In this document: positions 23,918-33,967 of the stretch, in pieces
How positions within the stretch are numbered: the stretch's first letter is position 1
Layout: each line of letters opens with the position of its first letter
Source: Chloroflexota bacterium
GTDB taxonomy: Bacteria > Chloroflexota > Anaerolineae > Anaerolineales > Anaerolineaceae
Direction of reading: 5' to 3'
Length of the DNA: 64,000 nucleotides
Assembly: GCA_021779955.1 (NCBI GenBank)
Contig: JAJXZS010000033.1
Location: 1-64,000 of the forward strand
The notes under the pieces: generated by a model
What the model was told of the DNA's origin: nothing
The model's input: only the letters and a program-made list of their open reading frames with translations
Databases searched by the model: none
Made by a program: the position numbers and the translations under genes

Positions 23918-25156
23918 ATGAAGAATGCCGGTCGGAATGTTTTATTGGTTTTCATCGGCCTGTTGTTACTTGCCGGATCGTTTTCAGGCGGTGTGCTGGT
24001 AGGGTGGCTCATCCCAAGCCGTACGGCAACTGAGATTCCCACGCTTTCGACCACTCAGACCCCCACCCAAACCGCTACCTCTTCGAGCCAAACCTCACTG
24101 GATGCGCTTTTTGCGCCTTTCTGGCAGAGCTGGGACATCGTGCATCAGCAGTATATCGACAAGCCTGTAGACGATACCACATTGATGCAGGGAGCCATTC
24201 GGGGCATGATCGATTCGCTGGGCGATGCCCATTCCGGATACATGACACCCCAGGAATACGAACAGGCCAATGCTCCGCTGACCGGATCTTATGAAGGCAT
24301 CGGCGCTTATGTCGATACCAGCGGTAAAGTGCTTACCATCGTCAGCCCAATGCCCGGATCTCCTGCCGAAAAAGCGGGTCTGAAAGCTGGCGATCAAATC
24401 ATCGCGATCGATGGAAAATCGGTGGAAGGCGTCGATCCCAGCCTGGTACTTCGCGACGTGCTGGGTCCTGCGAATACGGACGTAACTTTGACCATCCACC
24501 GGCCCGATCCTGATACCACCATGGACGTCACCCTCACCCGGCAAAAGATCACGCTTCCATCCATCGAGAGCAAGATGCTTGACAACGGCATCGCTTATGT
24601 GGCGCTCCACACCTTCGGCGAAACCACCGACGCAGATTTGAAGACCGCCCTCAACGATCTGCTTGCTCAAAACCCCAAGGGGTTGATTCTCGACCTGCGT
24701 GATAATGGCGGCGGATACCTGAATACTGCCATCGAAGTGGTTTCTGAATTTATCGATAGTGGTGTGGTCATGTACGAAGATCAAGGTAATGGGCAACGAC
24801 AAACCTATACGGCAATCGCCGGCGGCGTGGCCCCCAAGATTCCTCTTGTCGTCCTGGTGAACGGCGGAACAGCGTCAGCATCGGAGATCACAGCTGGAGC
24901 CATCCAGGATTATGGCCGTGGCAAGCTTGTGGGTACCACGACTTATGGTAAAGGATCCGTTCAGAACTGGATCGCTCTGGATAACAATCAAGGAGCCGTC
25001 AGGATCACGATTGCACGCTGGCTGACTCCAAAGGAGCGTCAGATCAACGGAGTCGGGCTCACGCCGGATTACGTTGTGGAACGAACGGATGCCGATATCC
25101 AGGCTGGAAAAGACCCACAGCTTGACAAAGCGATCGAACTTCTTCTCAATCCGTAA
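23918..25156 (+). CDS. S41 family C-terminal processing peptidase
   Basis: The 412-residue protein has a signal anchor (about 8-30), a Thr/Ser/Pro linker and a short N-terminal helical domain. A PDZ domain follows at about 125-205 (GIGAYVDTSGKVLTIVSPMPG, AGLKAGDQIIAIDG), then the S41 catalytic domain. The nucleophilic Ser lies in GGTASASE and the general-base Lys in TYGKGSVQ. Such proteases trim or degrade envelope proteins. The ATG at 23918 follows AGGAGA at seven bases. It may share a transcript with the HAD and 83-residue genes. Confidence 0.93.
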   Translation: MKNAGRNVLLVFIGLLLLAGSFSGGVLVGWLIPSRTATEIPTLSTTQTPTQTATSSSQTSLDALFAPFWQSWDIVHQQYIDKPVDDTTLMQGAIRGMIDSLGDAHSGYMTPQEYEQANAPLTGSYEGIGAYVDTSGKVLTIVSPMPGSPAEKAGLKAGDQIIAIDGKSVEGVDPSLVLRDVLGPANTDVTLTIHRPDPDTTMDVTLTRQKITLPSIESKMLDNGIAYVALHTFGETTDADLKTALNDLLAQNPKGLILDLRDNGGGYLNTAIEVVSEFIDSGVVMYEDQGNGQRQTYTAIAGGVAPKIPLVVLVNGGTASASEITAGAIQDYGRGKLVGTTTYGKGSVQNWIALDNNQGAVRITIARWLTPKERQINGVGLTPDYVVERTDADIQAGKDPQLDKAIELLLNP

Positions 25157-25214
25157 AACGTGATATTATAAAGGGCGATTGTCTGGTACTGTTGTTTAGT
25201 GGTAAGATTTTTGT

Positions 25215-25243
25215 TTGACATAATAAAACGCAGAGGTTATAAT
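25215..25243 (+). promoter_or_regulatory. Consensus promoter of the S1-domain gene
   Basis: TTGACA (25215-25220), a 17-base spacer and TATAAT (25238-25243): a perfect consensus with perfect spacing. It is the strongest housekeeping-type promoter in the window and predicts high expression. Confidence 0.85.
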
Positions 25244-25281
25244 CTACCTTCGCTGATATTTGAACCTGGGAGAGGCCCGTT

Positions 25282-26136
25282 ATGGAAGATAGCGTTGTGG
25301 CGGATACAAACCGCACAATCGAAGTAAAGCAAAAACAGCAATTCAAGGGTACGGTTACACTCATCCGGCTGGCAGGAGCTGTAGTAGATATTGGACTGGG
25401 CAAGCCCGCAGTCCTGCATATCTCCCAGATCGTGGCGCCGGATAACCAACCTTTCAAACGGGTCGAAGACGTCCTGAAAGTCGGTCAAGAAATTGACGTG
25501 TGGGTCAAGAAGATCGCTCGCAAAGACGATGAAGAACGTATCGAATTGACCATGATCAAACCACTCGATCTCGAGTGGCGTGAAATCAAAGAAGGCATGA
25601 CAGTCAAAGGCACAGTTGTCCGCCTTGAGAAGTTTGGCGCATTTGTCGAGATTGGCGCTGAGCGGCCCGGCCTTGTTCACATCAGCGAAATGGCGCACGG
25701 CTACGTAAAACAGCCAGGTGATGTGGTGAAGGAAGGCGACGAGATCGAAGCGAAGGTGATTGAAGTCAATCGCCGCAAGAAGCAGATCAAGTTGAGCATG
25801 AAAGCGCTTCAACCCGAACCTGAAGAGGTTGTCATCGAAAAGCCCGTTCGCCCTGCATTCAGGCCCGCAAGTTCTGAAACAGGTCCAAAACGCGACAAGA
25901 AACCTGCTCGCAAGCCACGCCGCCGCACAGATGAAGACAACAGCGGTCTGATCGAATCGATCAACGAGCCGGCGACAGAAGCCGAGCCAACTTACATGGA
26001 ACTTGCACTGCGGTCCGCAATGGAAAAGGCCAAGGATCGCAAGAAGCAACAGGAAGAGAAGAAAGCCAAGAAGGTTTCGAAGGAACAGGAAGACATTCTC
26101 TCCCGCACCCTCGAAAACAAAGTCCAAACAAAGTAG
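25282..26136 (+). CDS. S1 RNA-binding domain protein (two S1 domains)
   Basis: A 284-residue cytosolic protein with two S1 domains at about residues 18-92 and 104-172 (FKGTVTLIRLAGAVVDIG..VLHISQI and VKGTVVRLEKFGAFVEIG..LVHISEM). A long, highly charged tail rich in Lys, Arg and Glu follows and is probably disordered. Related proteins are short relatives of ribosomal protein S1 and may aid translation initiation or RNA turnover. It is preceded by a perfect promoter and followed by a terminator, so it is a single-gene unit. A good ribosome binding site (GGGAGAGG) precedes the ATG. Confidence 0.88.
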   Translation: MEDSVVADTNRTIEVKQKQQFKGTVTLIRLAGAVVDIGLGKPAVLHISQIVAPDNQPFKRVEDVLKVGQEIDVWVKKIARKDDEERIELTMIKPLDLEWREIKEGMTVKGTVVRLEKFGAFVEIGAERPGLVHISEMAHGYVKQPGDVVKEGDEIEAKVIEVNRRKKQIKLSMKALQPEPEEVVIEKPVRPAFRPASSETGPKRDKKPARKPRRRTDEDNSGLIESINEPATEAEPTYMELALRSAMEKAKDRKKQQEEKKAKKVSKEQEDILSRTLENKVQTK

Positions 26137-26143
26137 ACTCCTG

Positions 26144-26173
26144 AAACCATCCTCTTACCAGGATGGTTTTTCT
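26144..26173 (+). terminator. Rho-independent terminator of the S1-domain gene
   Basis: A 10-bp stem AAACCATCCT/AGGATGGTTT (26144-26153 and 26160-26169) followed by TTTCTTTG. It starts seven bases after the stop codon. Confidence 0.9.
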
Positions 26174-26264
26174 TTGTGGGCGATTCTCTTTTGTGGTAAA
26201 CTTTTTTATAAGATGAGTTGAACCGGGAAGGTGATCATTGAACCACCTGATTGATTGAATATTT

Positions 26265-26307
26265 GTGAGGAGGCGCCGAGTTTGCGGCCCTCCTCACTTC
26301 TTTATTG
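26265..26307 (+). promoter_or_regulatory. Terminator-like hairpin in the pyrG leader (attenuator candidate)
   Basis: Arms GTGAGGAGG (26265-26273) and CCTCCTCAC (26289-26297) extend further inward with a one-base bulge (GCCG/CGGC) and are followed by TTCTTTATT. The hairpin lies downstream of a possible -10 (TATAAG near 26210) and ends 36 bases before pyrG. A separate terminator already ends the upstream gene, so this one is well placed for attenuation of pyrG. Confidence 0.55.
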
Positions 26308-26333
26308 GAATTGGCTAATTGGAGGATGAAAGC

Positions 26334-27977
26334 ATGGCGACGAAATATATCTTTTTCACGGGCGGGGTAGTCAGTTCTGTTGGCAAAGGCGTAACGGCAG
26401 CTGCCTTCGGCAAGGTCCTCAAAGAACGCGGCTTCAGAGTTGCTGTCCAGAAGCTGGACCCGTATATCAACGTGGATCCAGGAACCATGAGCCCATACCA
26501 ACATGGCGAAGTCTATGTGCTGGATGATGGGGCCGAAACCGATCTCGACCTGGGGCACTACGAACGTTTCATCGATATTCGCCTGAATCGCGTATGCAAC
26601 GTCACCACCGGGCAGGTATATGCCGAGGTGATCGGTAAGGAGCGCAGGGGAGACTTCCTGGGCGGAACGATCCAGGTCATCCCGCACATCACAAACGAGA
26701 TCAAACGCCGCATTTCGCTCGTAGCGAAAACAACAGGAGCTGAAATCGTCCTGGTCGAAGTTGGCGGCACTGTCGGTGACATTGAAAGCCTGCCCTTCCT
26801 CGAATCGTTACGCCAGTTGAGGTCAGACCTGGGCAGGGATAACACAGCCTACGTCCACGTCACCTGGCTGCCTTATATCGGCGCTACCGAAGAGCTGAAA
26901 ACCAAGCCCACTCAGCATTCCGTTCATGAACTGCGCTCGATCGGCATTTCACCGGATATGATCGTCGCCCGCAGCGATACCCCCGTTGAAGAAGATCTGA
27001 CCGATAAGATTGCCCTTTTCTGCGATGTGGAAAAGAGAGCTGTGATACCCATGGTGACCACTCCTGTGCTTGCGGAAGTGCCGCTGATGCTCGAAGAAAC
27101 CCACGCAGGAGAATATCTGCTCGAACGTCTGCACCTCGAATCGCGGAAACAGCCTGACTGGTCAGCATGGAAACGCATGGTCGAAGAAACCAGGAAGGAT
27201 AAACCTGAGGTAACCATCGCGCTTGTCGGCAAATATGTCGAGCTGCATGACGCTTACATGAGCGTCCGCGAAGCCTTAAAACATGCTTCCTTGGCCCTTG
27301 GAGTTTCACTGCACATGAATTGGATCCTATCCACGGATCTTGAAAAAGGGAAATGCATGGATTTGCTCGAAGAAGCTGATGGTGTGGTCATTCCAGGAGG
27401 TTTTGGCAGCCGGGGAATTGAAGGCAAGATCAATGCTGCCCATTATGCCCGTACAAACCGCGTACCTTACCTGGGGTTGTGCCTTGGCATGCAGCTGATG
27501 GTCGTCGAATTCGGCCGCGAAATCCTGGGCACGGATAAGGTTAACTCGACTGAATTCGACCAGACCACTCCCAACCCCGTGATCGCTCTGATGCCCGAAC
27601 AGGAAGGTGTGATCGACATGGGTGGCACGATGCGTCTCGGCCTCTACCCCTGTGTGCTGCAACCAGGCACGATTGCCGCCAATGCCTACAAGACAGACGA
27701 AGTTCAGGAGCGCCACCGTCACCGCTTTGAATTCAACAACCACTACAGGCAAGTTTATGCCGAGCATGGAATGATCTTTTCCGGCCAGTCGCCTGATGGC
27801 AGGTTGGTGGAAATTGCTGAATTGAAGGATCACCCCTTCATGCTTGGCACTCAATTTCATCCCGAGTTCCTCTCCCGCCCCAACCGCCCGCACCCGCTCT
27901 TTGTGGCCTTTGTTCGTGCAGCGTGTGAAAAGGCCGGTATTCCCTTCCAGGATCCACCGTTCGATTTTGATGAATAG
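26334..27977 (+). CDS. pyrG: CTP synthase
   Basis: This 547-residue enzyme aminates UTP to CTP with glutamine and ATP. The N-terminal synthetase domain begins with KYIFFTGGVVSSVGKGVTAA. The C-terminal class I glutamine amidotransferase has its nucleophile in GLCLGMQ and the His/Glu pair in QFHPEF. The length is standard. The ATG at 26334 follows GGAGG at eight bases; an in-frame TTG at 26319 precedes that site and is unlikely. The leader hairpin suggests attenuation. Enolase follows 87 bases downstream, a gene order seen in many bacteria. Confidence 0.98.
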   Translation: MATKYIFFTGGVVSSVGKGVTAAAFGKVLKERGFRVAVQKLDPYINVDPGTMSPYQHGEVYVLDDGAETDLDLGHYERFIDIRLNRVCNVTTGQVYAEVIGKERRGDFLGGTIQVIPHITNEIKRRISLVAKTTGAEIVLVEVGGTVGDIESLPFLESLRQLRSDLGRDNTAYVHVTWLPYIGATEELKTKPTQHSVHELRSIGISPDMIVARSDTPVEEDLTDKIALFCDVEKRAVIPMVTTPVLAEVPLMLEETHAGEYLLERLHLESRKQPDWSAWKRMVEETRKDKPEVTIALVGKYVELHDAYMSVREALKHASLALGVSLHMNWILSTDLEKGKCMDLLEEADGVVIPGGFGSRGIEGKINAAHYARTNRVPYLGLCLGMQLMVVEFGREILGTDKVNSTEFDQTTPNPVIALMPEQEGVIDMGGTMRLGLYPCVLQPGTIAANAYKTDEVQERHRHRFEFNNHYRQVYAEHGMIFSGQSPDGRLVEIAELKDHPFMLGTQFHPEFLSRPNRPHPLFVAFVRAACEKAGIPFQDPPFDFDE

Positions 27978-28043
27978 CAGGGAAGCGGTAATCGGTTATA
28001 CTATGACTGACTTTGCAGATAAAGCGGATAACCGCTATTTTGA

Positions 28044-29360
<1,317 letters not shown>

Positions 29361-29378
29361 TCACCCGTTTACATCAAG

Positions 29379-29404
29379 ACGGCGGAATTTCTCCGCCGTT
29401 TTTG
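29379..29404 (+). terminator. Rho-independent terminator of eno
   Basis: Stem ACGGCGGA/TCCGCCGT (29379-29386 and 29392-29399) followed by TTTT, 18 bases after the stop. Confidence 0.9.
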
Positions 29405-29481
29405 ATTTAATTCACAATCCTGCATTCCCACAAAAATGGATTCACTGGGTATAATTCGCTTAAGCTCTCAGGAGGAGAACC

Positions 29482-30243
29482 ATGACTGTCTACCACCACT
29501 TTGCACAGGTGTACGCCCGCGGTTATTACCCAGAGTTTTCACAGGCCCTTGCCGGGCTTCTCCCGGGTATCTTCGAGCAATACGAAATTCCAAGAACCGG
29601 AAATTTGCTCGATCTGGCTTGCGGCGAAGGCAGCTTTGCCCTTGAAATGGCCAAAATGGGTTGGAGTGTTGCAGGGATCGATCAATCTGAAGAGATGCTC
29701 CGGCTGGCACGGCACCGCGCAACGACTGCTGGCCTGGAAATAGAATTTAAGCAGCAGGATATGCGCAGCTTCGAGACGGATCGCCAATACGACCTGATCA
29801 CCTGTTGGTTTGATAGCCTCAATTACCTGCTCAGAATCGAAGATGTGCAGTCAGCTTTCGAAAGGGCATACAAAGCCCTCAAACCAGGCGGATGGTTCAT
29901 CTTCGACATGAACACCATCTACGGTCTGGCCATTGAATGGCAAAAACAGAAATGCTATGTGCAGCAGGAAACTGAAGACCTGCTTGAGTTGCACCAAACC
30001 TCTTATGACTTCGAGAAACGCATGGCCACCATGCGAATAACCTGGTTCATACGAAATGATGAAATCTGGCAAAAATACGAGGAAATCCATTTCGAAAGGG
30101 CGTATTCTGTGGAGAAAATCAAGAATGCCCTCACGACAACGGGGTTTTCATTTGAAAGCGTCTATGGAAGCCTGAGAAACCTGACTCCGGTCAAGCAGGA
30201 TTCCAGTCGAGTGTGGATTTTCGCCCAAAAGAAATCTCAATAA
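29482..30243 (+). CDS. Class I SAM-dependent methyltransferase
   Basis: A 253-residue cytosolic protein. Motif I of the Rossmann-type SAM pocket is LLDLACGEGSFALEMA near residue 38, the acidic end of strand 2 is VAGIDQSEEML, and motif III is LKPGGWFIFDMNT. The length and pattern fit Methyltransf_11/25-like enzymes whose substrate cannot be read from sequence. A near-perfect ribosome binding site (AGGAGGAGAACC) precedes the ATG. It stands alone, convergent to the udg operon. Confidence 0.85.
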   Translation: MTVYHHFAQVYARGYYPEFSQALAGLLPGIFEQYEIPRTGNLLDLACGEGSFALEMAKMGWSVAGIDQSEEMLRLARHRATTAGLEIEFKQQDMRSFETDRQYDLITCWFDSLNYLLRIEDVQSAFERAYKALKPGGWFIFDMNTIYGLAIEWQKQKCYVQQETEDLLELHQTSYDFEKRMATMRITWFIRNDEIWQKYEEIHFERAYSVEKIKNALTTTGFSFESVYGSLRNLTPVKQDSSRVWIFAQKKSQ

Positions 30244-30246
30244 GCT

Positions 30247-30951
30247 TCAACCCATTTGCTTGAGGGCCAACTCCCAAATTCGATCGAACATCTCTGTCGT
30301 AAGCCTTCCCGTCTGCGTGTTCTGCCGGCTGGGATGATACGATGCGATTACCCAGGGTGTTGAAATATCCCCGGGAATCAGCACGCCGTGCCCAAACTGG
30401 GGCAGCTTAACGCCAGATCGGCTTTTTACGAGATGACGCAGTGCTTCATCATATGCCATCTTGCCCAGGCAGACGATGCCCTGCGGTTTGATCGCCTCAA
30501 ATTCTTCGATCAGGTAGGGTCGGCAGTTGGCGATTTCGGTTGGAGTGGGTTTATTGTCAGGTGGAGCACAGCGGCAAAGCGCCCCAATGTAGAGATCCTT
30601 TAGCTGGAGTCCATCATCGCGGGATATGGCTACCGGCTGGTTGGCAAACCCAACCCGATGCAAAGCTCGAAAAAGGAAATTGCCGGAATCATCTCCCGTG
30701 AACATACGGCCGGTTCGATTTCCGCCATGGGCGCCGGGTGCCAGTCCAATAATCATCACCCGCGCATGAACGTCGCCAAATCCCGGAACCGGTTTGCCCC
30801 AATAGACCTGGTCACGGAAAGCCCTGCGTTTCACCCTGGCCACTTCTTCACGCCAGGCTACTAAACGTGGGCAGCGCCGGCATGAGGTGACCCGCCCGTT
30901 GAGTTCGACAAATTGCTCTTCGAGTGAACCGGCAGTTGAATTCGCGGTCAT
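30247..30951 (-). CDS. Family 4/5 uracil-DNA glycosylase (type 5, UdgB-like)
   Basis: The 234-residue enzyme removes uracil (and in type 5 some deaminated purines) from DNA. Motif A reads GLAPGAHGGNRTGR, lacking the catalytic acidic residue of type 4 enzymes, which fits type 5. The closing motif is HPSRQNT. Four cysteines (CRRCP near the N-terminus, then RCAPP and ANCRPY) should ligate a [4Fe-4S] cluster. Its start overlaps the queA stop by four bases, making it the last gene of a ruvB-queA-udg operon. Confidence 0.88.
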   Translation of the reverse strand: MTANSTAGSLEEQFVELNGRVTSCRRCPRLVAWREEVARVKRRAFRDQVYWGKPVPGFGDVHARVMIIGLAPGAHGGNRTGRMFTGDDSGNFLFRALHRVGFANQPVAISRDDGLQLKDLYIGALCRCAPPDNKPTPTEIANCRPYLIEEFEAIKPQGIVCLGKMAYDEALRHLVKSRSGVKLPQFGHGVLIPGDISTPWVIASYHPSRQNTQTGRLTTEMFDRIWELALKQMG

Positions 30952-31967
30952 AAGATCAGCATCGCGTCGCCAAACGAATAGAACCGGTACTCACGCCTGA
31001 CTGCTTCTTCATAAGCCCTAAGAATGAATTCTCTTCCGGCAAAGGCGCTGACCAGCATCAGAAGTGTCGATTTTGGCAGATGAAAATTGGTAATCATGGC
31101 ATCCACCAGTTGGAATCTGTATCCGGGCAGTATGAAGAGGCCGGTCGAACCCGAAATGGGGACTGCTGTTCCTGGTTTTCCTGCAGCCTGTCCGCTGGAC
31201 TCGAGTGTGCGAACCGAAGTAGTCCCTACTGCCACAACGCGCCTTCCTCTGGCGCGGGTTTCATTGATCAGATCCGCAGTCTCTTGAGTCAACTCGCACC
31301 ACTCGGTATGGATTCTATGCTCGAGAGGATTCGACTCAGTAACCGGCGCAAAGGTATCCAGTCCGACATGTAAAGTAACCTTCGCGAAGCGAATCCCGTA
31401 CTCTACGAGGGTGCTCATCAGTTCTGGGGTGAAGTGTAGCCCGGCAGTTGGCGCGGCGGCGCTGCCCGGCTGGTTGGCATAAACGGTCTGATAGCGTTCC
31501 GGGTCTGCCAGCCGGGTATGAATATAAGGTGGCAGAGGCATTTCGCCTACCGATGGCAGCATATTTTCGACGGGTTGAAGGAACCGTAGAATCCGCTGGC
31601 TGCCTTCCATATCGCCTGCGATTTCCACATCCGGGCCATTTTCGACCTTCAACCGGACGCCTGCATGCAAATGTTTGCCGCCAACCAGGGCTTCCCACTC
31701 ACCTGTCGCCAGCCTTTTGAGCAGCAATAATTCCACCTTGCCCCCGGTTTCTTTTCGAGCGAACAGTCGCGCAGGAATGACCCGAGTCTGGTTGATTACG
31801 AGTAAATCGCCAGGTGTCAGGAATTGCGCCAGGTTCTTGAATTTCGAATCGACGATCTCTTCTTTACCGCGGTTTAGCACCATCAAGCGGGAATTATGCC
31901 TTGGCTCGACAGGTGTCTGTGCAATCCGCTCGGGTGGCAGATGATAATCAAAATCGGATGTCTGCAT
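30948..31967 (-). CDS. queA: S-adenosylmethionine:tRNA ribosyltransferase-isomerase
   Basis: The 339-residue enzyme moves the ribosyl group of SAM to 7-aminomethyl-7-deazaguanine in tRNA, giving epoxyqueuosine. Signatures are the N-terminal FDYHLPPERIAQTP, the segment AAPTAGLHFTPELM and the C-terminal NFHLPKSTLLMLVSAFAGRE. The length is standard. It sits five bases after ruvB and overlaps the glycosylase gene. Pairing queA with ruvB is common in bacteria. Confidence 0.97.
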   Translation of the reverse strand: MQTSDFDYHLPPERIAQTPVEPRHNSRLMVLNRGKEEIVDSKFKNLAQFLTPGDLLVINQTRVIPARLFARKETGGKVELLLLKRLATGEWEALVGGKHLHAGVRLKVENGPDVEIAGDMEGSQRILRFLQPVENMLPSVGEMPLPPYIHTRLADPERYQTVYANQPGSAAAPTAGLHFTPELMSTLVEYGIRFAKVTLHVGLDTFAPVTESNPLEHRIHTEWCELTQETADLINETRARGRRVVAVGTTSVRTLESSGQAAGKPGTAVPISGSTGLFILPGYRFQLVDAMITNFHLPKSTLLMLVSAFAGREFILRAYEEAVRREYRFYSFGDAMLIL

Positions 31968-31972
31968 TGTGC

Positions 31973-33004
31973 TCAGAATAAGTTGGGTTGTTGTTTATCG
32001 TCACGGCTATACGCAAAACCAAGATGCTCATATCCCTGCGGGGTTACGACCCTGCCTTGAGGTGTACGATCGAGAAAGCCCAGCTGCAGCAGATAAGGTT
32101 CGACCACATCCATGATCGTTTCAGGTTCTTCGCTGATCGACGCCGCTATCGTCGCCAATCCTACCGGACCACCATTGAACTTCTCAATGATTGTGCTCAA
32201 CACTCGCCTGTCCACATCGTCGAGGCCTTTCGGATCAACAGCGAGCAGCTGCAGCGCTTCCATGGCATACACACGGGTGATCACCCCATCACCTTTGACC
32301 TGCGAATAGTCGCGCACGCGCCGCAGCAGGCGCAAGGCTACGCGTGGGGTTCCCCTGGCACGACATGCGATCTCATCGATGCCCGAATCCTCTGTAGGCA
32401 CATTTAGCAGCCTTGCCGCCCTACGCACGATCTCACGCATCGACTTGATGTCGTAATAATCCAGACGGTAAACCGCTCCAAAGCGAGCTCTCAAGGGTGA
32501 AGAAACCAAGGCCAGGCGAGTCGTCGCTCCGATCACAGTAAAATGGGGCAGCTTCAAACGGAGCGAGCGGGCTGCAGGTCCCTTCCCGATAACGATGTCT
32601 AGAGCAAAATCCTCCATCGCAGGATAAAGTACCTCTTCGATGGCTTTGCCAAGCCTGTGAATCTCATCGATAAATAGAATATCTCCGGCTCTCAAGTTTG
32701 TGAGAATCGCCGCCAGGTCACCGGTACGCTCGATCGCAGGTCCTGCAGTGATTTTGATGTTGACATTCATCTCGTTTGCCAGCACATGGGCAAGCGTCGT
32801 CTTGCCAAGCCCAGGCGGGCCGTAGAAAAGCACATGATCCAGCGGTTCACTGCGCCGCTTCGCAGCAGCAATCAGGATCTCCAGGTTCTGCTTGATCTGC
32901 TCCTGCCCAATGAGCGAATGCAAAGAAGTCGGACGCAGCGCCGTATCGACGTGATCGTCACCAGTAGGCACAGGATTTGTAACGCGGGTGGATTCTTCAA
33001 CCAT
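31973..33004 (-). CDS. ruvB: Holliday junction DNA helicase RuvB
   Basis: This 343-residue AAA+ motor drives branch migration with RuvA. Walker A is [11 protein letters not shown], Walker B is LFIDEIHRL, the sensor region includes GATTRL, and the C-terminal winged helix ends in [13 protein letters not shown]. No ruvA or ruvC is in the window. TATAAT lies seven bases before the ATG, leaving no space for a standard leader, so the message is predicted leaderless. It heads the ruvB-queA-udg operon. Confidence 0.97.
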   Translation of the reverse strand: MVEESTRVTNPVPTGDDHVDTALRPTSLHSLIGQEQIKQNLEILIAAAKRRSEPLDHVLFYGPPGLGKTTLAHVLANEMNVNIKITAGPAIERTGDLAAILTNLRAGDILFIDEIHRLGKAIEEVLYPAMEDFALDIVIGKGPAARSLRLKLPHFTVIGATTRLALVSSPLRARFGAVYRLDYYDIKSMREIVRRAARLLNVPTEDSGIDEIACRARGTPRVALRLLRRVRDYSQVKGDGVITRVYAMEALQLLAVDPKGLDDVDRRVLSTIIEKFNGGPVGLATIAASISEEPETIMDVVEPYLLQLGFLDRTPQGRVVTPQGYEHLGFAYSRDDKQQPNLF

Positions 33005-33011
33005 AGGATTG

Positions 33012-33017
33012 ATTATA
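33012..33017 (-). promoter_or_regulatory. -10 box of ruvB, predicted leaderless
   Basis: On the minus strand TATAAT-CAATCCT-ATG. The expected +1 is one base before the start codon. Confidence 0.5.
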
Positions 33018-33067
33018 ACCTTAAGCCGATGTGATGGTGAACTATGGAGGAGACCGATAAATCCGCT

Positions 33068-33967
33068 TCAGGCACGAAAGCGCTCGTTCAATGCATCGGC
33101 AAGCAGGATAAAACTCATTGAGATAATCAAAACACAGAGCGCCGGAATGACGAGAAGCATGGGATTACTGGCGATGGTGTATCGGCCGGAGTAAAAAAGT
33201 CCACCCCAGCTGACCACTGTGAATTCCCCGCCACCCGTAGCGCTGGTCAGTCCAACCCCAATATATCCAAGCAATGCTTCGAGCAGAATGACTGCAGGAA
33301 TATTATTGATTATCCAGACCAGAACCAGATGAGAGATGTTGGGCAAGATGTGTCTGAAAATAGACCGCCAGGGTGTCGCCCCAAGGCTGACTGCAGCCTC
33401 AATGAACAACATGGATTTCACCTGCAGCACTCCCATGCGAACCAGGCGGGCAAGGCTCACCCAGGCGATGGCGATAAAACAAATGACCAGAGTAAGTAAA
33501 CCGTGAGCCCAGGTTGGGGTGAAAGCTGCTCTGAAAATCAGAATTAGTGCAACCACCACCATGATACCGGGCAGCGATTGAATCGTTTCAGTAATGGCCA
33601 TGAAAATTCGATCCACCCAACCGCCGAAATATCCTGAAACCAGGCCAACGATCGTACCCAACAGCGCAGCCAGCGGCACGGCGAGCATGATCAGCAGGAA
33701 TGAAGTGCGAGCGCCGTAGATAAGCCGGCTTAGAATATCACGACCATAAATGTCAGTACCAAGAATATACTCGCTTGATCCATGGATCACAGTGCTTTGA
33801 ACCCAGACTGGCGGCAAATCTGTATGCTTCATGTCGAATTGATATGGATCATGGGGCGAAATCCAGGGAGCAGTTAACGCGACAGCAGCAAACATAATCA
33901 TCACCGCAAAGCTCAGCCAGACCGTCTTGCGTCCCATACCTTTGGACAATGAAATTTGCCGCTTCAT
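33068..33967 (-). CDS. ABC transporter permease, DppC/OppC type
   Basis: A 299-residue membrane protein with about six transmembrane helices. The N-terminal TAPWISPHDPYQFD and the cytoplasmic EAA-like loop (EAAVSLGATPWRSIFRHILPN) are typical of the C-type permease of peptide/nickel importers. Its start overlaps the stop of the B-type permease gene. No ATPase or solute-binding protein gene adjoins it, so it must work with subunits encoded elsewhere. The substrate (peptide, metal chelate or sugar) cannot be told. Confidence 0.92.
   Translation of the reverse strand: MKRQISLSKGMGRKTVWLSFAVMIMFAAVALTAPWISPHDPYQFDMKHTDLPPVWVQSTVIHGSSEYILGTDIYGRDILSRLIYGARTSFLLIMLAVPLAALLGTIVGLVSGYFGGWVDRIFMAITETIQSLPGIMVVVALILIFRAAFTPTWAHGLLTLVICFIAIAWVSLARLVRMGVLQVKSMLFIEAAVSLGATPWRSIFRHILPNISHLVLVWIINNIPAVILLEALLGYIGVGLTSATGGGEFTVVSWGGLFYSGRYTIASNPMLLVIPALCVLIISMSFILLADALNERFRA

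Noticed and set aside
25237-26127. A 296-codon open frame on the minus strand
   Set aside because: Antisense to the S1-domain gene; its Phe/Leu-rich product reflects the complement of Lys/Glu codons.
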